A DNA stretch of 64,000 nt from Mastigias papua (taxonomy: Eukaryota > Cnidaria > Scyphozoa > Rhizostomeae > Mastigiidae), in assembly GCA_964019165.1 (NCBI GenBank), contig OZ025278.1, positions 15,373,813 to 15,437,812 of the forward strand, in the 5' to 3' direction. Below are positions 1 through 27,175 of the stretch, piece by piece; position 1 is the first letter of the stretch, and every line of letters begins with the position of its first letter. Made by a program: the position numbers and the translations under genes. Under the pieces are notes generated by a model. That model did no database searches, was not told the origin of the DNA, and saw nothing but the letters and a program-made list of their open reading frames with translations.

Positions 1-1076
1 CCTCCTGAAAATAGAATACCCTTTTGCAATTGTGAATATTGGTAAATGCATGAAAATTGTGTGATTTGGATTGAAATGGTCCCCCAATCAGTACTGTTTG
101 CAACCACTGTGAGGTTTTATCTGGGGTTCTATCCTAGTCTGGATTTTATTCATTACTTAAACAGAATTATGTCAATGCAGTCAGAGAATAGACATAAATA
201 TTTCACAAAGTCAACCTTTGATGTTGCTATCAATGTTATTCCATTTGAAAATGTTTTTCATTTTATGGTACTACATTACATATGAATTGTCAGCAATGGA
301 CTTCAATTTCCTATTGAATCCCCATCAGTCTCTATTTGTCAATTACTGGTCAACCCTACTCACAACTTCCATCTGAATCTCAAGATAGCAATGGGAATTT
401 TCAAACCTTTAGGGCCATTCACAATGGAACCTGGCAAAAAGATGATTTTTAGACCCCCTCCCCATTCTCTGGTATTGCCCATATTCATAGGCCCCTTATT
501 CTGTTGTGCATCCACCTATTTCTTTCCAAACTCTATTACATCATGTATACACAAATAAAATGTTACTATTTGTTTCAGCCATTTCATTTTAATATAGCAT
601 ACACAAAACAGAACATTTATGTTATCATTCACTCCTCATCTAAATAGTCAGTCTCAATGGCTGCTCCATAAAAGGTGTAATGCCCACTATAGGCACTATT
701 ATGTCACTTGTTATTGATTCATTTTCCTGATTTGTTGCCCATCCCTGCATCCAATTTATCATAATTCACCAAACCCCCCCTGAGCTTGTACATCCCTTGT
801 GAATGGTTATTTAAATAATGTTTTTATTTCTTCTCCTTGTTTTCCAACTGCCCCTGCAGGGAAATACTGATAATATTAACTAATTTACAATAACTAAACC
901 GTCAAACAGTTATAACTAGCTCAGAGATAATGTTAAAAATATACAATGCAAGATACAATACAAAATATTCAACTATTTACAATACTTTTTCCTACAATAC
1001 AAGATATTGTAAAATCATTTTTGCAATGACAACTTGTCAATGACGATATATTAATTTCATTTCACTTACCATTTAG
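1..1076. other. Non-coding, probably TMEM67 intron
   Basis: No exon could be recognised here. Because the first supported TMEM67 exon begins at 1077 after an acceptor (atttag) and is clearly internal, this stretch is most likely intronic, with earlier exons to the left of the window. Short open frames in it show no family resemblance. Confidence 0.6.
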
Positions 1077-3102
1077 ATTGCCATTGGTGTTCTATCTGCA
1101 TTTGGAATTATCTATGCGACTATTCAAATTATAAGTTGGAGAAAGCGAAATGACAAGCTCTACCTCGACTGTAGCAGCATATTTCACTTTATAATATTCA
1201 CGTGTAGTGCCCTGTCTGTTGTATTCTTTGCTGTTGTCGCTGGCACGTGTTTTCAATGGCTTTTGTTTTTCAAGCAACAAACAGTGGTGTATCGGGTTCT
1301 TCCATCAGCAAGTCAAGAGAACTTTCTACGAGCACTGGTTATTTCTGGATTTGTATTCAAGATCCTCGATGTCTTATACATACTCTATTCACAGATATTT
1401 GTGGATGTATTTTTCATTGACTGGGAACGCCCACGTGGCCGCATAGAAACCCCTGGTCAAACGTCTAAAGAAAGTAACATACCCGTTAGCATTATTCGCA
1501 CTCTATTTGTTGCAAACGAATGGCGCGAAATTCAAACGAATAAAAGAATCAAGCCAGCGCTGCAGCTATTGCTAGTCCTCTTCTTCCTGAAGGTCGTCGG
1601 ATTTGAGCACCTCACTACCACAGACCCTGTCAGCCGATTTTCCGTGAATTCATCAACAGACTATGTTGGTGAGGTGAGCTTCGTCAATCGATTTGCTGTC
1701 ACGGCAATTGTGTTTTTGTGCGTTGCTATTGGTCAGTGGCTATTTTTTGGCCTAATTTACGAGAGATTCGTCTCAGATGCCATTGAAGATTTTGTCGATT
1801 TTTGCTCCATTAGTAACATCAGCATCTTCCTATTAACACATGACAATTACGGCTACTACATCCACGGAAGGTCTGTGCATGGTCGTGCAGATACGAATTT
1901 AAGGGAACTTTACGAGAACTTCAAGCGAGAGGAAGACAGCCTTTGCGACAAGAGGGGCCTAGAGCCGGATTCTGATTGCCAGACATTCGAAGTTCTATTG
2001 CCAACAAAATTCCGCGTGCATTATGAGAAGATCACCGAGGTGCTTGGCACTAATCATCAGCAGAGACCGATTGGCAGAAGCGGAATGCCACAATCTGGAA
2101 GGGGTGTCGGGGGTAAGTTTGATGGCCTTTCATAATGTGCAACTATTTTTGAACCATGTTGCCCTCAGGTTGCCTATGAAATATGTCCAGTAGCAATAAC
2201 ACACTCTCCATTTTGAATAATCAAAGGAAGATCTTTAGGATGATATATTCGTTGATGAATTTTCTATTGAGTCATTTTCCTGGTTGCGTGCCCTTTGATG
2301 TCAGTACATTCGATGTCATATGTCCAATGTTTGTCACGTTATTTAATTTGTTGTACGTAGTATTCCTTATCATTTTTTCCTTAATTAAATCTTTTCTTTC
2401 TTTTTTCATATCGCCAATTCATTCTTCCCCATTTCATCCTATCACATACCATGCGTTTTGTCCTTCCCTCCTTCGATATCATTGCATCAAGGTATGCATG
2501 ATGCATCAATGCAGTGGCAATTTAATTTTCGTGTAGGGCTGTATTATGCGATTAAACAATTGCCCAAGCTTGGGTGGATGCAGTTGCAAAATATTCTGCT
2601 TTGTGTTCTCCTAGCAATAGAATTTATGTCAAAGCTCATATGGTGTTTGTCTTCAGCTTGTTTAATTATTTTTTTCTCTAAAGGGCTCGGTGAACCAAGT
2701 CTATCTCCAGCTTTGGAAAGAAGCGTCATCGCATACAGCACATTGAATAAGTTCCTCGCCAGTTTTGTTGAACATTCATCTGCAGAATTCGACTACACGG
2801 TTAAAGATAAACTGCTTCTTGAAAGGATTCTCGATATGGAATTGACATCACCTCTCGAAAAGGGCTTTTTCTACAAAGACGATACCAAATCATTTACAAG
2901 CGCATTGCTCTATGGCGTTGAATGGAGCTTGCTGCTTTTTGATATGTTCATGTTCGCAGTTGTCGACATGGCGGCGACGAGTTACGTTCTGGCGGCACTA
3001 CTTACCTATTTTATGGATGTACTTATACTAACAGCTAGAGATACCCTTGGAAAGAAGAACGTGGCAAGAAAGACACTAGTTCATGAGAGGTTTTTGATAT
3101 AG
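1077..3102 (+). CDS. TMEM67: Meckelin (TMEM67), C-terminal half, 5' end outside window
   Basis: Two coding exons, 1077-2112 and 2684-3102, joined by a GT-AG intron (donor GTAAGT at 2113, acceptor aag at 2683; one base carried over, phase closes). Together they encode about 484 residues, roughly the last half of meckelin (about 1,000 residues in vertebrates). Meckelin is a multi-pass membrane protein of the ciliary transition zone that works with the MKS module. Recognisable blocks in exon one are YERFV, NISIFLLTH, YYIHGRSVHGRADTN and QTFEVLL. In exon two they are VKDKLLLERILDMEL and the C-terminal KTLVHERFLI just before TAG. Several hydrophobic stretches fit transmembrane helices, including the one following the first acceptor. 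The 1,036-bp exon is long compared with the small exons of neighbouring genes, which suggests introns have been lost here. The start codon and extracellular cysteine-rich part are not in the window. Confidence 0.93.
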
Positions 3103-6100
3103 TTCATGTTCATTTTACCTCTAAGCAAAACTGATAAAAAATGCATAGAATTCATGGAGTTTATTGTAACTAGAAGATTGCCAGGACGAACAAATAGAAG
3201 GTTGATCCAAGAAAATCATATTCTGGCTCTGTGAACAATTGCAAGCTTTTTGATTGCATTCCATTACGTCCTAAATTCCCAAATGAGGGTTCTATGTCAC
3301 GATGCCATAACTGGAGGAATCTTGGAAAAACAGTTGTTCTATTGCTCTCCATGAAGTGGAATATGCAAGAAGAACGAAAGTGATGAAAATTGAGATCATC
3401 GTAAAATTTTGTTTTTCGGGACAGCACAAAGTGTTTTTATTGTATATTGCCATATTTATGGGAATCCTGTTTCATTTCACATGCAAAATGAGAGCTCTCA
3501 TGTATGCATTATGTGTAATTATAGAGTATTTAAGTTCAGCGAAGGTTCCAGAGTATGATCGTTCTACCGTTTGAAGATTTTTGAAGAAGACGTTTGAAGA
3601 AGACTTTTTTCAATTGAAGTCATCTGTTTGTTTTTTACCAAATCTGCCTTCGAAGTGTTATATCGAACGAGTTCGTATGCCATAATTTTACTTCCGTTCG
3701 GTACTATGAACCGTTCCACTTTTGATCGCAGAGAGTGTTCAAAGCGGAGCGTATACAGAAATAATCTCTCATAAAAGAAAACAGCGAAAACAGATATTGA
3801 GAATTAAAAACAACATAAATTTAATAATATAAAGGGGATGGTTGGACCCGTCTACGATTCCGCACCTATACTTTCCTAGCTTTGTCACTTGGTGCCCATT
3901 GGCTGCCGGACGGAGACAGCGCGCATCTAGACTACTGGTATTCCGCGCAGAAGAAAAACACTCTTCCTAACAGTGGAATCTCTGTGTACAAAAAAGAAAT
4001 TTGTGTCTAATAAGTTTGGTTCGGACTTCAATGAAAAGTTCATCATCTATAAGTAATAGAATATGAAATCAAAATAAGTAGCACAGAGTCCACAATATCG
4101 TAAATCGTAAACTCTCCAGCGCAGCGAACTCAACAAGAGAGCAAGCCAAAATGAAATTCAAACATAATACCAAACTCTGCTAATTCATACAGAACATTTC
4201 GTGTGGCAAGATGACAAATCAAAATGCAGAACTAGAACCGTCAAAGAAAAAACTGCTGAAGCTCATATCGAATCATTAAGTTACTTATATAATTCTCTAC
4301 TTCCAGTTCATCTACAATTAATACATGATATCGACGCGTTTCGCAGCTTCATAGCTGTGCTGTCTATTGAGGAAAGTTCATCATCAGAAACATAAAGCTT
4401 AGGGTTTCACTAGGTTGGATACTACAGGGAAGACAGGACAACCATAATGAAAAAGTCTACTAAAGGAGAAAATAACCGAAGATTCAGAGATATCTGACTG
4501 GCATAGTCTTCCGGCCTAGCCTATGGAAAATATGATTTGTGAAACTTGAAAAATTAGATAATAAATGATTCTACTCACAGTCACAGTTCTCTTTGTATGC
4601 AAAAAGTTTCGCACGTTCACTTTCAAGCCTATCAGCATATTTAACGAAAAATAACCACTTTCCTGTTACGTTCAAGAGAATCTGGAGCAAGAAAATTGCG
4701 CACGTCCAACACAACTTTGAACACACAGATATTTACTATCTCATCTTAGCTCCAACAATTTGTCAAATCTGCTGAAATTACCAAGATACAAATCGCAAAG
4801 AAAAGGTCTGTGATTTACCCTATTTATTGTGAGACAACCTTATCTTTCACATGAATTTGTCTCATATACCTGAGATTCGAACGAGTATTCCAGAGAACTG
4901 GTATTCAATTCCCTACTTCAAAGAGCTAAAAAAACATGCATCTGTGTCTGTTTAATGAATTCCAAAGACTTTTCGATTGAACTTTAGTTTCTGCTAACAG
5001 TCAAAATATGACTTTAAGTTTGATTCAATGAACTAAAGCAGGCTCGTGAAACCGCTACAATTTGGTAAATGCCAATTCAAAGCCTCAACCTACATGAAAG
5101 CAACTGTAACAGCAATGTTAAAAGTGTTAAACGAAGGGTCATAAATCAAGTTTACAATCAGATACAAAAGTAAGAATTAATGAACCCCTTTTCTTTACAT
5201 AATATCACAGAACTATTCCATACAAAGTAACTGCAGTACCAGAACAATGAAACAGTGCACAAGAACACTTCATATGACGGCTAACAGGCGCAGTCAAATG
5301 AAGTACAAACCGAAAACAATCTATTGCCAGAGCAGTAAACTGAATACGCTATGGGCTTGTCTGTACGGAAAGCAAAGGTGATTGCGACAACTCCAAAGCA
5401 AAGCCAACAAAAAACGAAACAGTTGACCAGTAACCAGTGAAAAGAATATCATTAAAATCTCAAAAAAATTTTCTTGCTAGGTCATTTTGTGGGTAAAAGC
5501 TGACAAACTGAAGTAATTTTAGATCGAAAGACAGTGTTTCATAATAATCGTTGGTTCAACAAATCCCGAATAATAGGCAACTGCACAAAATATTCCTCAA
5601 AAATGATTTTAAAATGGAATTCAAACTCAGTGAGATGAAAAACAATGTACTGCAATGTTACTGAGCAAGATGAGCTCAAATATTGCAATGATAAACCCCT
5701 AATTTAAAGGTTAAATATATTTAATACCTAATGAACCGTGAATTAAGAATGATCAAACTTTTACAATCAAAGGTTCTATTGGTGAGTTCGTCGGTGACAA
5801 TAACACTATGGCATAAGACACATTTAGCGATACAAATATGTTACAAAACAATACTATTAAGGTGGTTATTGTTGTTAGGCACTCAAATCATTCCATAAGG
5901 CACTCTATGGTTCAGTTGAATAAGCTCACGACTACTGCTGCATTAATCAATAGAAGTGAGATGCATTTACAACCAGCATTTTGAAAGTTGCATGCATTAC
6001 CTCCATAACAAACCAATTTACTTCATCCAAACTATTAAATTTTGGGTAAAATTACAAAAAGACTTAATAAATAGACTATTCCTAACTCATACAGGCTTGC

Positions 6101-6430
6101 CCTTTGAAGAGCCAATACTCAAGATCTGCAATGAGATGATTTCCTAATATACAACAAAATAAAGAATAGCTTCAATATTCCAGTATCAATACTTATGAGG
6201 CTTCAATATATAAACAAAAATGCTCAACTGCAGACAACAGCTGATGATTTATACAATTAGAAGATCAATATGTATATTCACTGTTACAGAAGATGCAGGA
6301 TTCAAAACAAACATATGTAAATACGTTACGTATCCTATGGACAAATTTTTCTTCTCCAGCCAACAAGATAATACTGTCCATCAAGGAACTAGATTCAATG
6401 TACTGTGATATGAAGACGGTTGAAGACATC
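3103..6430. other. Intergenic, between convergent TMEM67 and STAM 3' ends
   Basis: The stretch between the TMEM67 stop (+) and the STAM stop (-) must contain both 3' untranslated regions. I found no conserved protein block, tRNA-like cloverleaf or clear transposon in it. The open frames present are short and unlike any family I know. Confidence 0.5.
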
Positions 6431-22409
<15,979 letters not shown>

Positions 22410-24062
22410 TTTGGCTCTCTTTTCTGATTTACCAACCCTGTCGAATTATAGTGATGGCGTTCCCGAAGCTCTATGCTTCTTAATATATGTGAAACTTTTC
22501 TAACAACTATTTGACGAAGACATCTCAACAACAGCCATCTTAGCATCTGAGGTTTGTTGCGCAGCCAGCATCTGTCATTACGTCATTATTACAGCAAACC
22601 ATTTACTACCGCCTCCGTGCTAAGGACAGGCGTGTTTTGAAAGTCTATTATGAAAATGTATAGGAAGCATGTCCGTCTTTATTGTCCATGATTGGTCAGT
22701 TCAAGACGTCAAACATGCCATGAACAAATATACGAGCAACTATCCTATGGTTTGATATAAATAGGTCAGTAACTTGTAAGAATTCAGCTTTTTTCAAAAC
22801 ATGCCTGGGCCCTTTTTAAATATAACACAATTAATGTACACAATTGGCAAATAACACAATTAATGCACACAAGTCCTCAAGTTTGTCATGTCTAATAGCT
22901 TTATACTTTGCTACCTGAACAAGGGATTTTCAGTATCGATGTTCATCGACATACTTCCTAGCAGCTCAAAAATCTTCCATGTTCTTGAACCGTAAACTCA
23001 CAAATAACATAAGGTATATCTGTTGCTCTACCTCCATGTCTTAGCTATCTTGCATAATCTTTTGCACTGATATTCATATGACTTCAAAATCTGAAAATTG
23101 AAATCTATCACACAATTATGGAAACTTTCTGATGACAAGTGAGCATTGAGTCATCACAAATATCCTGTGAAGTTATCTGCTCTGAAATAAACAAAAACTT
23201 TCTGAATGTGTCTGTTACATGTTTCTTAAATATGCCAACACCATAGATTCTAGCGACATTATCTGGATATTTCACTTCAAACTGCACCCCCCCATTCCAA
23301 CATATTTCATATCCTAATTCATGAAATCCATTCTGCTATATCTTTTTCTTGTCCAATCATCAATTGTCCTGACATTGCTTGCCTGGAAGGAAATAAACAC
23401 ATCTAACTCAAAATAGACATGAACTGGAAGTGAATAAAGAAGATCCATAATTTTCAGACAAGTCATTGCGTATAATTAGCAAAAACAACAGTAGTTAATT
23501 GTCAAAGAAAACAAACTTTGCAAATAAAGTATATAGATAGCAGCACTTATTCTCCAACTGAAGATGTCATCAATGTTGTAGTATGAAATATGACTATTTA
23601 GAACAATAATAAGTTTCTCAGACTAAACAACATTGTACAGTTATTTGGAAGATAAAAACTTACTTCCTTTCGAACAAGTTCTACAAGTCAACAACCACAC
23701 ACCAACACCTTTTCCGTAACATGCTGAGCTCCTCAGGGGTTAATGTTGCTGTCTCTGACACCCTAGTAATTCCAGTGATTATCACATATTTTGTCATATC
23801 ACTTTGATTGGCCCATTGATTAGCTAGTCAAAATCAAAACACTCAATATATCAAGCAATTTCAATTGTAACTGTTATGTTTGATGATTCTGGATCATAGA
23901 TGTATTTCCGGAACATTGCCTTCTCACCAAATCATATGCTACCACCTGGTGAGTAGAATTCAATACTGTTTTCTCCAATATGTAGTTAGGACAAACAAAT
24001 AACTTGCTCAGCCAATAATTTGCTTAAATGAAAAACTACGACCTTTGAATTGAATATATAGC
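22410..24062. other. Intergenic: STAM 5' flank and GEMIN7 3' flank
   Basis: The STAM promoter and any 5' UTR should lie just above 22409. I see no TATA box I would defend. No coding block was recognised in the rest. A short imperfect repeat (taacacaattaatg) occurs twice near 22842 and 22854. Confidence 0.5.
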
Positions 24063-24068
24063 TTTAAT
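24063..24068 (-). terminator. Candidate poly(A) signal ATTAAA for GEMIN7
   Basis: On the minus strand ATTAAA lies about 120 nt after the GEMIN7 stop. This is a plausible distance for a short 3' UTR, but the hexamer is common in AT-rich DNA. Confidence 0.35.
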
Positions 24069-24186
24069 TACATTACAGAGATCATCAAGAAGAAAATCAT
24101 TCCAAGAGACCCTCATGGGCAATGCCAACGTGTCTTGCTAGTCTTCTGACCACAGTGCTATCGTTTGATGAATGAGGCTATCAAGG

Positions 24187-24468
24187 TCAAATAAGATCAA
24201 CAGACATCGATATTATATCTGTGGCTCGCAAAAGAACAGAGTCTTGTTGTCCAAGTGGAGTATCTAACGCGCTTATTGCGATAACAGTTCCTTCCATATT
24301 CATAGTCTCAAATATACCACCAACACGTGTTTTCTCATGCATTGTGAGCTCTACTCTCCTTCCTTTCATGGAATCTATCAACACCAAGTATCGTTCCCTT
24401 GCTATCCCTGGCTCAACTTTGCAAGCTAATTCACTGTCCCCGTCAGATTGTGCTGCACCACTTTCCAT
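24187..24468 (-). CDS. GEMIN7: Gemin7, SMN complex subunit
   Basis: A single coding exon of 93 residues. The first ATG in frame is at 24468 (MESGAAQSDG). The open frame extends three codons further, but only from a GTG. Gemin7 is an Sm-fold protein that binds SMN and Gemin6 and helps load Sm rings onto spliceosomal snRNAs. Family hallmarks are RERYL at residues 24-28, the strand VELTMHEKTRVGGIFE, and the C-terminal TPLGQQDSVLLRATDIISM that ends the Sm-like fold. The first 20 or so residues are polar and unconserved, as in other Gemin7 proteins. It lies between RPLP1 and STAM, same strand, in its own unit as far as can be seen. The call rests on motif recognition across a short protein, but the C-terminal block is quite specific. 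Confidence 0.87.
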   Translation of the reverse strand: MESGAAQSDGDSELACKVEPGIARERYLVLIDSMKGRRVELTMHEKTRVGGIFETMNMEGTVIAISALDTPLGQQDSVLLRATDIISMSVDLI

Positions 24469-25400
24469 TTTCCCCACTCCCTTTCACCAATAAGGGTACT
24501 CTTTTAGCCTCGTTTTGACATTTTTGCTTTCATCTCAATGTTTCATTTTCATAAACTAAAATCTTCGATACCCAAGTGCTGTTAAACTATAATACCCCAA
24601 ATACTTAGTCCAATCTTGGTTTATTTCCACACATACATTTCAAATTGCTGGAAACACTACATTCCTCAAATTGAAAACCGCGTATGTAATAACATAAATT
24701 CTCTATTCAGCCCCCTGATGCTTTGTTTTCATGCACTTCAGAGGGGGCTCAATAATTTTTTAAATTTGAACAGATTTTCTATAGTGATATAATGCATATA
24801 TTGCAGGAATGTTCAGCGATAAGATTGTCATCTTCATCAGTTATTACATTTCTGTTTTTAGCATATAGACTTTTGAGCTTGGTTCTGATTTAGTTTGTTG
24901 CCATAGTAATGAACAGCACGAGTACCACAATGTTTATGCTCATTATGAACATAACTTATGTTTGCTAGTATCCACATTCTTGAGTGGTGGTGGTGGGGGG
25001 GGGGGGCTTAGTGGAATGGGGAGTTTTCTTGAGAGGGGTACTTAAAAGAGAGATTATGGTAAGTTATAACACTATTTCCAATATACAGCTTACAGCCTAA
25101 ACTTCACACCTTGAAGATATTTGCCACGGCATAGATGGTATAATATTTGAATCTATTGGCCATTACAAACAATACCAGGCTTGAATATAAGTGAGGAGTA
25201 CTACCATTATGACCAGGGAATTAGTGGGACCAGTTACATTGTGCCTGCTGCTGGAAGCCCATCATACACATGCATGTCATATCTATTTTTGTATGCATTT
25301 CATAACTTCCCTCCCATACATTTCCACCAACACCACAAATGACAAATGGAGGAAATTATTGAGCAGAAGCTAAAGATACAAACTGAATTTTCAACAATAA
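24469..25400. other. Intergenic between RPLP1 and GEMIN7
   Basis: Contains a G-run near 24990-25007 and no recognisable coding sequence. It should hold the GEMIN7 promoter and the end of the RPLP1 transcript. Confidence 0.5.
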
Positions 25401-25406
25401 TTTATT
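25401..25406 (-). terminator. Poly(A) signal AATAAA of RPLP1
   Basis: AATAAA on the minus strand about 50 nt after the RPLP1 stop codon, as expected for the very short 3' UTR of a ribosomal protein mRNA. Confidence 0.75.
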
Positions 25407-25454
25407 GAATTCATCAGAAAGCTAGTGTACAATTAATGTTGCGCTGCTTTCTTC

Positions 25455-27175
25455 TTAGTCAAAAAGACCTAAAAAGAAGGAAATAAAAATGTAACTGTTG
25501 TAGGATGACAACAGAGGCAAGAGAAACCATGCTTAATCCGATTTGACTTACAGTGCATATACAAGAGAATATGCCATAAAAAATGAAACGAAAACCATAA
25601 ACAATGCAAACTCCCAAGGGAAGAATGACGTAAAAGAAATCTGAAACAAAGTGGAAAACCTAAGACTATTGGCTGCTGTGCTGTCACTTTCAGTTCTAAC
25701 TAAATTAAGAGGCTGCACTCTTGTATATATAACTATAATACTAACAATTAGGATATCACACTGTGACTTCCAGGGACAAAATGGGACAATATTATCAGGA
25801 AATAGTCAATTGCCACTAAGAATTTATATTATAACTAATATATTCATATATACACACAAAAATCATGTGAAACTTCCTAAATGGCCTTGATGGGCATTTG
25901 TGGTGCCCAAAATGAATGTCCAGAAGCTAAAGCAGTCAGTTAAAAAAACCTACAAAGAATGCAACTTAAGTTTATAAAGAAGTATGGACAAAAGCATGCT
26001 AATTGAATTCAAATATATCTTTACTAACCAAAGCCCATGTCATCATCTGATTCTTCCTCAGATTCTTCCTTCTTCTTTTCTTCTTGCTTCTCTTCCTTGC
26101 CATCAGCTGCATCTCCTCCAGCTGCTGTGACAGCTGCACCGGCAGCTGGTGCACTTCCAACATTACAAATGAGGTCACCAATGTTTCTTCCTTCCAAAGC
26201 CTTGGCAAAAAGTCCAGGCCAGAACGGCTCCACAGTAATGTTGGCAGATTTTACTATTTTGGCAATCTTGTCTGCCTAATTATAAAATACAAGGAAACTT
26301 ATGTATACTTTCTTGACAATACTATGTGCTTTCCTGTGCAATAGCAAAATAAGCTTCTTTCTTGAGAGAAGTATAGGAAAATTGGGAAAACTACTTAACA
26401 ATTCACAAACTATACACTACAAGCTGACAAATACTCACAGAAACAAAACTCTCTATCAAATAAACAAATCTGTGGGGAAAATACTTCCCTATAAAGTTGT
26501 AACATTTTTCAGCATTCCAAAAAAATACTAATTCAGAACATGAGTTTGTAAAGGCTTTTAGCACACTATACCCAATGGCTTAGAACCATCATTTGCAAAA
26601 GTGCAAAGGTATCCAAACTAATCATCAAGAAGACCAGGAACAATGTTTACGTACATATATCTTGAAATACAATTGAAAGGACATCACCTAACAGTTGAAT
26701 GATCTTTCAACTAAAAATGTGTCCTATGATCCGCCACAAACAACATAAACAATACACCACTACCATACCTATATATCGCCGATTATCAGAGCTACATCAA
26801 CAATTGAAGCTTACACACAGCCCTCCTGGCTTTCTACTTGGTAAGTAAAATGATCCTATAGATCTTACATTTGCCGTCCCTTCTATTCAGTGTAAGCATA
26901 TACACAAATTCAATTAACTCTTCATCTTCAACGTTGATTCGATGCAATATAGGCCTGTCAGGCTGTCGACTTCCATTGTATGACTGAGAATGAGTCCTAA
27001 CCGGAAAAGTGCAAATCTAAGCTAAAACTAATCGCTGGCGGAGACCTGTAAAATCCATATGCAATGGAAATATCATTGTCTATCAAGGCAATAAGGGACC
27101 TACCGTAATTGGAACATCATCGTCATGGAGGATTAAAGCACTGTAGACGCAAGCAAGTTCAGAAGTTTGAGCCAT
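25455..27175 (-). CDS. RPLP1: 60S acidic ribosomal protein P1
   Basis: Three exons: 27104-27175, 26029-26275 and 25455-25468, totalling 333 bp for 110 residues with correct phases. P1 pairs with P2 and is anchored by P0 to form the flexible ribosomal stalk that recruits translational GTPases. The N-terminal dimerisation domain reads [20 protein letters not shown] in exon 1 and continues [20 protein letters not shown] in exon 2, typical of P1 rather than P2. It is followed by an Ala/Gly-rich hinge and an acidic run. The universal C-terminus DDDMGFGLFD is split so that the last exon carries only the final GLFD and the stop. That final exon of 14 coding bases is very small. A poly(A) signal follows at 25401-25406. 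Confidence 0.96.

Noticed and set aside
4868..4890. tRNA T-arm-like sequence (gagattcgaacgagtattcc)
   Set aside because: No matching acceptor stem or anticodon arm could be found at the right spacing on either strand.
24469..24477. Upstream GTG start for GEMIN7
   Set aside because: The frame extends three codons above the ATG at 24468 only by using GTG. An animal mRNA would start at the ATG.
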